Shown here piece after piece: positions 54,679-63,405 of a stretch of DNA of 64,000 bases. A program made the translations under genes and the position numbers. Source of the stretch: Methylobacterium sp. (GTDB taxonomy: Bacteria; Pseudomonadota; Alphaproteobacteria; Rhizobiales; Beijerinckiaceae); assembly GCA_002928875.1 (NCBI GenBank), contig PERO01000021.1:1-64000 (forward strand). Reading direction: 5' to 3'. Position 1 is the first letter of the stretch, and each line of letters begins with the position of its first letter. Below the pieces are notes generated by a model. It was not told the DNA's origin. It searched no databases and was given only the letters and a program-made list of their open reading frames with translations.

Positions 54679-55218
54679 ATGAAAAACGCAACCATCGCCA
54701 TGGCCCTTGCGGCCGCACTGGTGGTCGGAGCCTGCAGCGGCGCGCAGGAAGCCGTCCAGACCTCCATCGACCGCACCGTGCTGGGCACGCTGGTGGGCCG
54801 CCCCTATGCCACGGCCACGGCGCCGGGGCCTGACCTGCCCTTCGCGCCGTCCCGCGAGCCCCCTTACGGCCGCCAGTTCTCGACCACCACCCTCGCGGAT
54901 GGCTCGCGGCTCTATCGCCACATGATCCGCGACATCGGACAGCGGACCAGCACCAATTTCCTGGGCCTGCGCTCGTCCGAGAGCGTGCAATATTCCTATC
55001 GCCTGATGTATTTCCGCGTCGATCCGGCCGGAACCATCGTCGAGATCGCCAACGGCTTCTGGCTCGGCGAAAGCGAACGATGCGTGGGATATGTCGGCAA
55101 CATCTTCCAGACCTGCGAAAATCCGCAGGCTTTGGCCGCGGATGTCGCGTTTTTCGACAGCCTCGTGCGCACCGCCGACGGGCGCCCCGTGACCATGGCC
55201 TGGCTGAAGACGCCCTGA
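54679..55218 (+). CDS. Hypothetical lipoprotein
   Basis: A 179-residue protein I do not recognise. The leader MKNATIAMALAAALVVGACSG has a lipobox (VGAC), so the mature protein would be anchored to a membrane by Cys19. The rest is soluble, with SRLYRHMIRDIGQRTSTNFLGLRSSESVQYSYRLMYFRVD and two later cysteines (RCVGYVGNIFQTC) that could form a disulfide. It is 89 bases after the nucleotidase gene in the same direction and may or may not share its transcript. Confidence 0.75.
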   Translation: MKNATIAMALAAALVVGACSGAQEAVQTSIDRTVLGTLVGRPYATATAPGPDLPFAPSREPPYGRQFSTTTLADGSRLYRHMIRDIGQRTSTNFLGLRSSESVQYSYRLMYFRVDPAGTIVEIANGFWLGESERCVGYVGNIFQTCENPQALAADVAFFDSLVRTADGRPVTMAWLKTP

Positions 55219-55231
55219 GGCGCGCGGCATT

Positions 55232-55266
55232 CGGATCGGGCCGGCAGAAGCCAGACGCCCGGTCCG
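55232..55266. terminator. Candidate hairpin between convergent genes
   Basis: CGGATCGGGC (55232-55241) and GCCCGGTCCG (55257-55266) form a ten-pair stem with one G-U pair and a 15-base loop. It starts 13 bases after the lipoprotein stop, in front of the convergent NHL gene. No T-run follows, so termination is only suggested by position. Confidence 0.35.
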
Positions 55267-55284
55267 GCTCTGATGCGCCGGCCC

Positions 55285-56154
55285 TCAGGCCTCGATGGGC
55301 ACCAGCCGCGTGATGCGGCTCGGGTTGGATTCCGCCAGCAGGAGCGAGCCGTCGGGCATCCCGTACAACCCGTGCGCCCCGTTCAGCATGGGCCGGGCAC
55401 GACCGATGCGTCTGCCATCGGCCGCGAGGCAGGTGAGGCTCGGCGTCTCGTCCGTTACGTAAAGCCGGCCGGCCGCATCGCCCCAGATCGCGACCGGGCG
55501 GCGGAAGCCCGGCCATTCCGCGAGGAACAGCCCCTCGGGGTCGAAGACCTGCAGCCGATGGTTCGAGCGGTCGATCACCACCAACCGTCCGTCAGGCAGG
55601 CACCAGATCCCGTGCGGTTCGGCGAACTGGCCCGGCCCCGAACCGAAACTGCCCCATGTCGCGATGTGGCGCCCATCGGCGGCAAAGCGGTGGACATGCC
55701 AGCCCGCATAGCCATCGGAGACGTAGATCTCGCCGGACGGCGCGATCGCCAGATCCGTGGGATGGTTGAACGGCTGATGCGGCACCCCGCGCCGGCCGAT
55801 GCCGCCGATGCGCTGCCCCTCGGGCGAGAAGATGATGATCTCGTGCATGTCGCGATCCACGACGAAGATCCGCCCGTCGGGATGCGCCGTGAGGCAATGG
55901 CTGTCGGCGATCTCCGCACCGCCATAGGCCGAGAGGTACGTCCCGTGGGCATCAAGCACGATCACGCGCGGATCATCGGGATCGACCAGCGGATCATGGC
56001 GCAGCAGCACATGCACGCGTCCGTCCGGCCCGACGGTGACGTCCGACACCTTGCCGGAATTCGCGGGCCACGCGCCAAAAGGCCGTTCGACCCGGAAGAG
56101 ACGATCCCCCAGGGCGACGGTCAGGGCGTGAAGCGGCGGCGCGGTGCGGGCCAT
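55285..56154 (-). CDS. NHL-repeat beta-propeller protein
   Basis: A 289-residue protein made almost entirely of NHL/six-bladed-propeller repeats. Blades are marked by VGPDGRVHVLLRHD, AHPDGRIFVVDRDMHEIIIFSPEG, IAPSGEIYVSDGYAGWHVHRF, LPDGRLVVIDRSNHRLQVFDPEG and GDAAGRLYVTDE. Similar proteins are often named peptidylglycine monooxygenase-like, but no copper-monooxygenase domain is present. No signal peptide. It starts three bases after the deacetylase stop and so probably shares the transporter transcript. Role unknown. Confidence 0.82.
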   Translation of the reverse strand: MARTAPPLHALTVALGDRLFRVERPFGAWPANSGKVSDVTVGPDGRVHVLLRHDPLVDPDDPRVIVLDAHGTYLSAYGGAEIADSHCLTAHPDGRIFVVDRDMHEIIIFSPEGQRIGGIGRRGVPHQPFNHPTDLAIAPSGEIYVSDGYAGWHVHRFAADGRHIATWGSFGSGPGQFAEPHGIWCLPDGRLVVIDRSNHRLQVFDPEGLFLAEWPGFRRPVAIWGDAAGRLYVTDETPSLTCLAADGRRIGRARPMLNGAHGLYGMPDGSLLLAESNPSRITRLVPIEA

Positions 56155-56156
56155 GA

Positions 56157-57062
56157 TCAGGCGCCGGGATAGGGATGCGTCGCGGCCCAGTGCCGGGCGA
56201 TGTCGAGGCGGCGCGTCACCCACACCCCCTCTTGCGTCATCACGTAGTCGAGGAAGCGCTCGAGGCCCACGGCACGCGCGGGGTGGCCAATGAGCCGCAT
56301 GTGCAGGCCCACGGACATCATCTTCGGTTGGGTGGCACCCTCGCGATAGAGCATGTCGAAGGCATCCTTGTGCCATTCGAAGTAATCATTCGAGGTCGCG
56401 AACTGGCCGCAGAACTTGCCGTCATTGTTCGTCAGCGAATAGGGCACCACGAGATGCGGCTTGCCCGAGACGGTTTTCCAGTACGGCAACTCGTCGTCAT
56501 AAGCATCTGAATCGTAAAGGAAACCGCCCTCCTCCACCACGAGACGGCGCGTGTTCACGCTCGGCCCGTAGCGGCAATACCAGCCGAGCGGGCGCGCGCC
56601 GAGCGTCTCGCGGAGCGATGCGACAGCCAGCCGGATATGCTCGCGCTCCTCCTCCTCGCTGAGCAGGAAATGCTTGATCCAGCGCCAGCCATGGCAGCAG
56701 CAATCGAAATCGGCCGCGCGGATGGCCGCGGCAGCCTGCGGATTGCGCTCGATCGCGAGCGCGCAGCCGAAGATGGTCATCGGCAGGTTGCGCTCCTGGA
56801 AGAGACGCATGAGCCGCCAGAAGCCGACGCGGCTGCCATAGGCGAACAGGCCCTCCCCCGCGAGGTCACGGCCCGGCACGTTCTGCTGGAGGCCATGCGC
56901 CTCGGTGAGGCCGGTTTCGGTGAAATCCTCGCCATCATGGATCGACGGTTCCGAGCCCTCCTCGTAATTCATCACGAAGTTGAGGGCGATGCGGGCATCG
57001 CCGGGCCAGCGGGGATGCGGCGGGTTCGCGCCATAGCCGATCAGATCGCGGTCATCCGTCAT
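56157..57062 (-). CDS. Polysaccharide deacetylase-fold amidohydrolase, PuuE allantoinase-like
   Basis: A 301-residue NodB-fold enzyme most like the PuuE group of cofactor-independent allantoinases and related ureide hydrolases. It begins DLIGYGANPPHPRWPGDARIAL and has FVMNYEEGSEPSIHDGE, CCCHGWRWIKHFLL, GWYCRYGPSVNTRRLVVEEGGFLYDSDAYDDELPYW and GLHMRLIGHPARAVGL, all typical of that group. Cytoplasmic. It follows a spermidine/putrescine-type permease gene by two bases, so the importer probably carries its substrate. Allantoin is one option; another cyclic amide or N-acyl amine is equally open. Confidence 0.85.
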   Translation of the reverse strand: MTDDRDLIGYGANPPHPRWPGDARIALNFVMNYEEGSEPSIHDGEDFTETGLTEAHGLQQNVPGRDLAGEGLFAYGSRVGFWRLMRLFQERNLPMTIFGCALAIERNPQAAAAIRAADFDCCCHGWRWIKHFLLSEEEEREHIRLAVASLRETLGARPLGWYCRYGPSVNTRRLVVEEGGFLYDSDAYDDELPYWKTVSGKPHLVVPYSLTNNDGKFCGQFATSNDYFEWHKDAFDMLYREGATQPKMMSVGLHMRLIGHPARAVGLERFLDYVMTQEGVWVTRRLDIARHWAATHPYPGA

Positions 57063-57063
57063 G

Positions 57064-57888
57064 TCACATGCTCATCCGCCGGGTCAGGTTGGTCAGCCGG
57101 TCCATCACGATCATCAGGATGAGAACGACCACGATCAGCGCGCCGGACATCGCCGCGACGCGTACATCCAGCGTCGTCTCCATCATGCCCCACATGCGGA
57201 TGGGCAGCATGTTGGTGCGCGCGGTCGATAGGAAAAGCGAGACCGGCACGTTGTCCATCGACGAGACGAAGGCGAGGAAAGCGCCTGCCGCGATGCCCGG
57301 CGCGATGATCGGCAGGGTGATGCGCCGGAACGTGTAGAGGCGCCCGGCGCCGAGGCTTGCGGAACTCTCGTGCAAGGCCGGATCGAGTTGCGTCAGGCTC
57401 GCGAGCGTCGTGCGGAAGATGAACGGCGCGATCACCACGATATGCCCGGCGATCAGCAGGTTCAGCGAAGGGCGGAAGCCGAGGATCGAGAAATACATCA
57501 GCGTCGCGAGCCCGAATGCCAGCCCGGGCAGCACGAGCGGCGACAGGAAACCCGCTTCGAGCAGGCGTGCCGAGGCGCGGCTCGCCCGGTTCAGCGCGAG
57601 CGCGGCCAAGGTCGCCAGAACCGCGCCGATGGCGGTTGCGCAGGCCGCGACCCACAGCGAATTCCACAGGGCCACATGCACATGGCGCGAACGGCCGGGA
57701 TCGAGCAGCGCCTCGTACCAGCGCAGCGAGAGGCCCGGCGGCGGAAAGCGCAGCACCGTGGACGAGGTGAGCGAACTCACCAGAACGATCAGCACCGGCA
57801 CGACGAGGATCGCGAGACCCGCAAGGGCCAGTGTCCCCATCACCACGCCATAGAGACGATCGGAGGGCGTGTTGAGCTGGCGGGCCAT
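57064..57888 (-). CDS. Spermidine/putrescine-type ABC permease, PotC-like
   Basis: A 274-residue inner-membrane permease. It shows SLRWYEALLDPGRSRHVHVALWNSLWVA, the ATPase-contact loop HESSASLGAGRLYTFRRITLPIIAPG and FLAFVSSMDNVPVSLFL. It shares one base with the stop/start junction of the previous permease at 57888. Second permease of the importer at 56157-60921. Confidence 0.92.
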   Translation of the reverse strand: MARQLNTPSDRLYGVVMGTLALAGLAILVVPVLIVLVSSLTSSTVLRFPPPGLSLRWYEALLDPGRSRHVHVALWNSLWVAACATAIGAVLATLAALALNRASRASARLLEAGFLSPLVLPGLAFGLATLMYFSILGFRPSLNLLIAGHIVVIAPFIFRTTLASLTQLDPALHESSASLGAGRLYTFRRITLPIIAPGIAAGAFLAFVSSMDNVPVSLFLSTARTNMLPIRMWGMMETTLDVRVAAMSGALIVVVLILMIVMDRLTNLTRRMSM

Positions 57889-58739
57889 CAGGCGGTCCTC
57901 GCGAAGCGGCCGAGGGTCGCGAAGGCGGTGACCCCGGCGAGAACGGCGACGAGCAGGGTGACGGAAGCCACGGCCGCGAACGGCCAGTTATAGACCACCA
58001 TCGCCTGCTGCCAGATCAGCGTCGGCAGATAGACGAGGCGCGCGCCGCCGATCACCGTCTGCGAGATGAAGGCCGTGGTGGCCGACGCGAAGACCAGCGT
58101 GGCGCCGGCGATCCAGCCCGGCAGCGACAAGGGCAGGATGACCTTGCGGAAGGTGCGCCAGCGCGAGCTTCCCAGCGCACGGGAGGCATCCGAGAGACTG
58201 GGATCGATCTGCCCCATCACGGTGATCAGCGGCAGCAGCATCAGCGGCATCTCGATCTGCGTCAGCGCGATCACGAGGCCGAGTTCGGTCTGAAGGAGGT
58301 TCAGCGGCGCGCTCGCGAGCCCCAGCGCCAGCAAAGCCTGGTTCAGCACGCCCTCGCGGCTGAGAATGACGATCCAGGCGAAGGTGCGAATGACGACCGA
58401 GGTGAGAAGCGGCAGGAGAATGATGAAGAGCAGCAGCCTTTGCAGGCGCGGCCCGCTGGCCACGAAGACGAGCGCGATCGGATAGGCAAAGAGCGTGGTG
58501 ACAGCCACCGCGAGCAATCCCAGCCGCAGGGTGTCCCACACCACGCCCCGGTAGAAGGGATCGCCCCAGAACTTCGTCCAGCTCGCTGTCGAGAAGCCGC
58601 CGAGATTGTCATCGACGGAGAACGACATCACCAGCAGGATCAGGAGCGGCGCGGCAAAGAAGGCGAGATAGGTGAACCCGAGCGGTGCCGCGAGGCGCCA
58701 CTCTATCCCTGTCGTCCCTGCATGGGCCGTGCCGCTCAT
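57888..58739 (-). CDS. Spermidine/putrescine-type ABC permease, PotB-like
   Basis: A 283-residue inner-membrane permease. The N-terminal span GFTYLAFFAAPLLILLVMSF is typical, then FYRGVVWDTLRLGLLAVAVTTLFAYPIAL and the loop LSDASRALGSSRWRTFRKVILPLSLPG. Nine bases downstream of the binding-protein gene. With the PotC-like partner it forms the membrane channel. Confidence 0.92.
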   Translation of the reverse strand: MSGTAHAGTTGIEWRLAAPLGFTYLAFFAAPLLILLVMSFSVDDNLGGFSTASWTKFWGDPFYRGVVWDTLRLGLLAVAVTTLFAYPIALVFVASGPRLQRLLLFIILLPLLTSVVIRTFAWIVILSREGVLNQALLALGLASAPLNLLQTELGLVIALTQIEMPLMLLPLITVMGQIDPSLSDASRALGSSRWRTFRKVILPLSLPGWIAGATLVFASATTAFISQTVIGGARLVYLPTLIWQQAMVVYNWPFAAVASVTLLVAVLAGVTAFATLGRFARTA

Positions 58740-58748
58740 CGCCGGGCC

Positions 58749-59777
58749 TTACTTCGTGATTTCCTTGTTGAAGCGCTCGATCCAGGCCGCGCGCTGCGGA
58801 TTGATCACGTTCCAGTCATGCGTGACCATCTTCGCCACTTCATCGAGCGACTTGATGTCGAGGTTGTCGGTGAGCTTCACGTCCTTGTTCACGGGAACCA
58901 TGTTGTAGGGCGAGAGCTGCAGCTTCGATTGGGCATCGGCGCCGATCACGGTGTCGATGTATTTGTGGGCGGCGTCGCGGTTCTCCGAGCCCTTCACGAT
59001 GTGCAACGTGGTCGAGAAGGTGATGGCGCCGCTTTCCGGTGCGAGGAAGGCGATGTCCACGCCCTTGGCCTTCAGCGTCGCCGCGTTGTTGGTGTTCGTG
59101 TACATCAGGTCGATCTGCCCCTGCTGGAACAGGCCGGGCAAGGCCGCAGGCGTCGAGACGGCCGCCACCTTCGGCAGCACTTCCTTCAGCTTCTTGAAGA
59201 TCGGCTCGATATCCGTGGCCGAGCCCCCGAAGGCCTTGGCCATCTCGACGAGGGAGACCGTGCCGAATGTCGTCTGGAATCCGGTGAGGCCGAGGCGCTC
59301 GACATAGGGCGATTCAAAGAGTTGCGCCCAGGTTTTCGGCGGATTGGGGATCTTCTTCGGGTTGTAACAGATGCCGACGATCTGCACGTTCACCGTCACC
59401 GCGTCGGCCGCGATCATGCCGGCAGGCAGTTTTCCGGCATTGGTGAGCTTGGAGGCATCGATCGGATCGAAGAGGCCCGCCTGGCGCGCCGCTGCCGCCG
59501 GGCCGGGATCGAGCACGAAGCAATCGAAGGGCGGAACGCCGCGCGCCGCGCGCACCTTCGTCACCTGGTCGACAGCCCAGAGCGTGTCGAAGGCGACATC
59601 GATACCGTGCTTCGCCTTCACCTGCGGGGCGACGATCGCGCGGTAAGCCTCATCCCAGGTGCCGGGATAGATCGCGGCGCTGAGCGAGCCCGAGGCGCGG
59701 GCGGGAAGCGGCAAGCTGGCCGCAGCACCGAGGGCCACGGCCCCCTTGAGTGCGGCGCGACGGGTGAGATCAGTCAT
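58749..59777 (-). CDS. Spermidine/putrescine-type ABC substrate-binding protein
   Basis: A 342-residue periplasmic receptor of the PotD/SBP_bac_1 type. The ATG at 59777 gives a Tat-like leader MTDLTRRAALKGAVALGAAA ending PARASG; the mature part has AIYPGTWDEAYRAIVAPQVKAK and CYNPKKIPNPPKTWAQLF. A frame extending upstream to 59951 adds unlikely sequence that overlaps the ATPase gene. Ligand may be a polyamine, another amine or the ureide handled by the PuuE-like enzyme. Confidence 0.91.
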   Translation of the reverse strand: MTDLTRRAALKGAVALGAAASLPLPARASGSLSAAIYPGTWDEAYRAIVAPQVKAKHGIDVAFDTLWAVDQVTKVRAARGVPPFDCFVLDPGPAAAARQAGLFDPIDASKLTNAGKLPAGMIAADAVTVNVQIVGICYNPKKIPNPPKTWAQLFESPYVERLGLTGFQTTFGTVSLVEMAKAFGGSATDIEPIFKKLKEVLPKVAAVSTPAALPGLFQQGQIDLMYTNTNNAATLKAKGVDIAFLAPESGAITFSTTLHIVKGSENRDAAHKYIDTVIGADAQSKLQLSPYNMVPVNKDVKLTDNLDIKSLDEVAKMVTHDWNVINPQRAAWIERFNKEITK

Positions 59778-59811
59778 GATGGGCTCTCCTTCAGCGGAAA
59801 AGCGCGTCGCG

Positions 59812-60921
59812 TCATGCGGCGGGCCGGGGGAAAAGAACGGGTCGGGCATGCGCCGCGAGCCCGCAATGCAATGTCGTCGTGAGGTCGAGCGGCGCGCCGG
59901 GCCGGCGGGGCGCGGCGACCTTGAAGGCTTCGCCCGCACTCGTCTCGACATCGTGGATGAGCTCGCCGCCGATCGGCAGGCTGAGCTTCAGCCGCACCGG
60001 CATTGTGCCCGGCATGGGCTGCGGAGAGAGCGTCAGCTGCTCCGGCCGGATCGTGACCAGCACCGGCTCGCCCGTCGCGAAGCGCTTGCGGCTCGGCACC
60101 TGCCACAAGGTTCCACCCGCGAGCCGGACGCCATAGCCGTCGCCTTCGGCTGTCTCGACCGAACCGGCAAAGCGGTTGGAGGAACCGATGAAATCATTCA
60201 CGAAAAGCGTCTCGGGTTCGTCGTAGATCGCCACGGGGCTGCCGAGCTGCTCGATCTTCCCGCGGCTCATCACCGCGATGCGATCGGCGATCGACATCGC
60301 CTCGTCCTGGTCATGCGTCACCATGATGGCGGTGAGCCCGAACTGGCGCTGCAGGCGCTTGATCTCGATCTGCATGTCGAGTCTGAGATTCTTGTCGAGC
60401 GCCGCGAACGGTTCATCGAGCAGCAGGATGCGGGGGCGCACCGCCAGTGCGCGGGCGAGCGCCACGCGCTGCTGCTGCCCGCCGGAAAGCTGGCGCGGCT
60501 TGCGATCGCCGAAGCCTTCCATGCGCACGGTCGCGAGCATCTCCTTCACCCGCTCGCGGCAGGTGGCCTTGCTCGCGCCGCGCGCTTCCAGCCCGTAGGC
60601 GATGTTGTCCGCCACAGTCATGTGCGGAAAAAGCGCGTAATTCTGGAAGACGATGCCCACTTCGCGCCGGTTGGGTGGCAGCGGATCCACCACGCGATCC
60701 CCGATGATCACGCGGCCCGAGGTCTGGTTGATGAACCCGGCGACGATGCGCAACAACGTGGATTTTCCGCAACCCGAGGGGCCGAGCAGCGCCACAAGCT
60801 CGCCCGCGCGCACCTCGAGCGTCACCTGATCGACCGCAACAGCATCGCCATAGCTGTGCGACACCGCATCGAGCGTGAGCGGCTGGCTGGCGGGAGCGGG
60901 TTGTGGCGTTGAAGACTGCAT
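59812..60921 (-). CDS. Spermidine/putrescine-type ABC ATPase, PotA-like
   Basis: A 369-residue ABC ATPase. Walker A is GPSGCGKSTLLRIVAGF, the signature QLSGGQQQRVALARAL, Walker B ILLLDEPFAALD and the switch MVTHDQDEAM. A C-terminal TOBE domain follows (VLVTIRPEQLTLSP). The ATG at 60921 (MQSSTPQPAPAS) is about 30 bases from the predicted sigma-54 start site. First gene of the six-gene unit ending at 55285. Confidence 0.92.
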   Translation of the reverse strand: MQSSTPQPAPASQPLTLDAVSHSYGDAVAVDQVTLEVRAGELVALLGPSGCGKSTLLRIVAGFINQTSGRVIIGDRVVDPLPPNRREVGIVFQNYALFPHMTVADNIAYGLEARGASKATCRERVKEMLATVRMEGFGDRKPRQLSGGQQQRVALARALAVRPRILLLDEPFAALDKNLRLDMQIEIKRLQRQFGLTAIMVTHDQDEAMSIADRIAVMSRGKIEQLGSPVAIYDEPETLFVNDFIGSSNRFAGSVETAEGDGYGVRLAGGTLWQVPSRKRFATGEPVLVTIRPEQLTLSPQPMPGTMPVRLKLSLPIGGELIHDVETSAGEAFKVAAPRRPGAPLDLTTTLHCGLAAHARPVLFPRPAA

Positions 60922-60962
60922 CGGCGGGGTCGGCTGTTTCGTGGCGGTCGGCTCCGGTGCAC

Positions 60963-60977
60963 GCAACCGCCGTGCCA
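60963..60977 (-). promoter_or_regulatory. Sigma-54 promoter, leftward polyamine-type operon
   Basis: The minus strand reads TGGCACG-GCGG-TTGC, a perfect RpoN core with correct GG-N10-GC spacing. Start site near 60951, about 30 bases before the ATG at 60921. Confidence 0.85.
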
Positions 60978-61159
60978 GAGATTGTCGCCCGCAATGCCGG
61001 CGATCCCGCAACATCCGCAGGCACATTGTCTACAAAGCGCGGTTACAGCACGAAATCTGCCGTTTTTTTAATCAGCTCACGGATTGGTATGCCGATCCAT
61101 GCGCCGCAACGCGCCCGGAAAGCACGGGAAAGTCACCGCCGCCCCCGTCCGGACCGATC

Positions 61160-61175
61160 CGGCACGCGCCTTGCA
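61160..61175 (+). promoter_or_regulatory. Sigma-54 promoter, rightward polyamine-type operon
   Basis: CGGCACG-CGCC-TTGC-A matches the RpoN consensus except for the first base, with correct GG-N10-GC spacing. Start site near 61186, about 45 bases before the ATG at 61231. It supports that ATG over the one at 61084, which would lie upstream of the promoter. Confidence 0.82.
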
Positions 61176-61230
61176 GCATCTTCGGGCAGAAAACAGGCGG
61201 AATACGCCGCCCGAACGCCCGGAGGCGCCT

Positions 61231-62289
61231 ATGACATCCCATTCTGGTCACGGATTTTCGCGTCGCGATGCGCTCAAGACCGGCCTCGCCGCCGGCATCG
61301 CGACGATTGCCGCACCCGGCATCCTGCGGGCGCAGGCCCCGCGCGAACTCGTCATCGGCGGCGCGGCGAGCCACAAGCCGTGGGTCGAGACCCATGTGAT
61401 GCCGTTCTTCGAGAAGAAATACAATTGCAAGATCAACTTCGAGGGCACGCGCAGCCTCGTGAACCTCGAGAAGATGCAGAAGAACAAGGACAAGCCCTAT
61501 CTCTCCATCGTGCAGATGGACGATCCGGTGATGATCCTCGCCGTGAAGGAGGGCCTGCTCGAGCCGATCACCCCGGCCAAGGTGCCGAACATGGCGAAGC
61601 TGAAGCCCGGCACCGTGCACATGGACGGCATGTGGGCGAACTATCTCCAGCCCTGGCAGGGCGTTGCCTACAACACCAATGTCCTGAAGACGCCGCCCGC
61701 GGCCTGGGCCGAGGCGCTCGATCCGAAGTTCAAGGGGCGCATCATCGTACCGTCGCTGCAGAACACGGAAGGCTTGCCGAACCTCTTCATGTTCGCGCAT
61801 CTCGCCACCGGCAAGCCGATGGTCGAGGCCTACAAGGAGATCGACGCCGCCTTCAAGGAATTGCAGAAGCTGAAGCCGAACCTGCTGACCGTCTACAGCC
61901 AGATGCCGCAGGCCTTCTCGCTGCTGGAACAGGGCGAGGCCCACATGATCCTCGGCGCCCTCTCCTCCTTCGGCATGCAGCGCCGCCTCGATGGCGCGCC
62001 GATCGGCATGGCCGCGCCGAAGGAAGGCATCTTCCCGGTGCCGTCGGGCATCGCGGTCGTGAAGGGCGGCCCGCATACGGACCTCGCCTTCGCCTATATC
62101 AACGAGCTTCTCGGCTCCGAGGTGCAGTCGAAGATCGCCGGCCCGACCTTCGCCATGCCGACCAACACCGATACTCCGGTGCCGGCGGGCATGCCGACGG
62201 ATGCGAAAATCCACACGATCGACTGGGCCTTCGTGGCCGAGAATCGCACCGAATGGGTGAAGCGCTGGGACCGCGAGATGGCGACCTGA
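61231..62289 (+). CDS. Spermidine/putrescine-type ABC substrate-binding protein
   Basis: A 352-residue periplasmic receptor of the SBP_bac_1/PotD type. The leader MTSHSGHGFSRRDALKTGLA has a twin-arginine motif and ends LRAQA. The mature part has LVIGGAASHKPWVETHVMPFFEKKYNC and TVYSQMPQAFSLLEQGEAHMILGALSSF. Distinct from the receptor at 58749, so the two divergent systems likely take different compounds. Confidence 0.91.
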   Translation: MTSHSGHGFSRRDALKTGLAAGIATIAAPGILRAQAPRELVIGGAASHKPWVETHVMPFFEKKYNCKINFEGTRSLVNLEKMQKNKDKPYLSIVQMDDPVMILAVKEGLLEPITPAKVPNMAKLKPGTVHMDGMWANYLQPWQGVAYNTNVLKTPPAAWAEALDPKFKGRIIVPSLQNTEGLPNLFMFAHLATGKPMVEAYKEIDAAFKELQKLKPNLLTVYSQMPQAFSLLEQGEAHMILGALSSFGMQRRLDGAPIGMAAPKEGIFPVPSGIAVVKGGPHTDLAFAYINELLGSEVQSKIAGPTFAMPTNTDTPVPAGMPTDAKIHTIDWAFVAENRTEWVKRWDREMAT

Positions 62290-62328
62290 GGACCAGGGCC
62301 GCGGCCTCGCCCGCGCCCGTGATCGATC

Positions 62329-63405
62329 ATGTCTGACCCGGCTTTCCTTGATGTGCGGCAGGCGACGAAGAGCTTCGGCGCCACGCGTGTGCTCGATGGC
62401 GTCGACCTCGCGGTTGGGAAGGGTGAGTTCGTCTCCCTTCTCGGGCCGTCGGGCTGCGGAAAAACCACGCTCCTGCGCCTCATCGCAGGGCTGGCGGCGG
62501 CGGATTCCGGCCGGTTCCGCCTCGATGGCCAGGAGATCGCGGCCTTGCCGCCGCACAAGCGCGATGTCGGCGTCGTCTTCCAGAGCTACGCGCTGTTTCC
62601 GCATCTGACGGTCGCGGAAAACATCGCCTTCGGCCTCAAGGCCAAGGGGGCACCGGCGGGTGTGATCGCCGAAACCGTGAAGCAGTTCCTTGGCCTGGTG
62701 CATATGGAGGCGCTGGCCGACCGTTCCGTACGTGCCCTCTCCGGCGGGCAGCAGCAGCGGGTGGCGGTCGCGCGCGCGCTCGCGGTGAAGCCGAAGCTGC
62801 TGCTTCTCGACGAACCCTTCTCCGCGCTCGATCGCAAGCTGCGCGAGACGATGCAGATCGAGCTTCGCCGCCTCCTGCGCGAACTGGCGATCACCGCGAT
62901 CTTCGTGACGCATGATCAGGACGAGGCGCTCATCATGTCCGACCGGATCGCCGTGATGAATCGCGGGCGGATCGAGCAATTCGAGACGCCCGAGGCGATC
63001 TACGCGCGGCCCGCAACGCCCTTCGCGCTGGAATTCGTGGGTCTCTCGACCCGCATCGCCGGCACGGTGACCGCTTACGATGAAGCGGGCTTCGTGACGG
63101 TCGACACGCCGCAGGGCCAACTCGTGGCCCGGGGGCGCTTTGCGGCGGGAAGCCCCGTGCTGCTCGGCATCCGGCCCGAGCGCATCCGGTTCGGGACGGA
63201 GGGCGGCGAAAACCGGATCGCGCCCGTGCTGCGGGATATCGTGTTCCAGGGGGCAAGGGTCCAGGCCCATTTCGTCAGCCCGGATGACCGGCCAATCCTG
63301 ATCGAGACCTCCGCCGCCCTGCCTGCGGGTCTCGCGGCCGGCATGCCCGTGCCGATCTCGTTTGCGGCGGCGGATACCCTCGCCTACCCCGCCGAGGCCG
63401 CGTGA
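62329..63405 (+). CDS. Spermidine/putrescine-type ABC ATPase, PotA-like
   Basis: A 358-residue ABC ATPase. Walker A is GPSGCGKTTLLRLIAGL, Q-loop VVFQSYALFPHLTV, signature ALSGGQQQRVAVARAL, Walker B LLLLDEPFSALD and switch FVTHDQDEAL. A C-terminal TOBE domain contains VLLGIRPERIRF. It follows the receptor gene by 39 bases; the next permease starts at its stop codon. Confidence 0.93.
   Translation: MSDPAFLDVRQATKSFGATRVLDGVDLAVGKGEFVSLLGPSGCGKTTLLRLIAGLAAADSGRFRLDGQEIAALPPHKRDVGVVFQSYALFPHLTVAENIAFGLKAKGAPAGVIAETVKQFLGLVHMEALADRSVRALSGGQQQRVAVARALAVKPKLLLLDEPFSALDRKLRETMQIELRRLLRELAITAIFVTHDQDEALIMSDRIAVMNRGRIEQFETPEAIYARPATPFALEFVGLSTRIAGTVTAYDEAGFVTVDTPQGQLVARGRFAAGSPVLLGIRPERIRFGTEGGENRIAPVLRDIVFQGARVQAHFVSPDDRPILIETSAALPAGLAAGMPVPISFAAADTLAYPAEAA

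Larger units (their letters stand above)
60922..61230. other. Divergent regulatory region with two sigma-54 promoters
   Basis: About 309 bases between two divergent polyamine-type importer operons. One -24/-12 element points left and one points right, 182 bases apart. The centre (61020-61090) is A/T-rich, including CCGTTTTTTTAATC, and is where an enhancer-binding protein or IHF could act. I could not identify a clear NtrC palindrome. No gene is visible. Confidence 0.7.

Noticed and set aside
61072-63270. A 732-codon antisense open frame over the receptor and PotA-like ATPase
   Set aside because: Same reasoning; the plus strand carries intact Walker motifs and a Tat leader.
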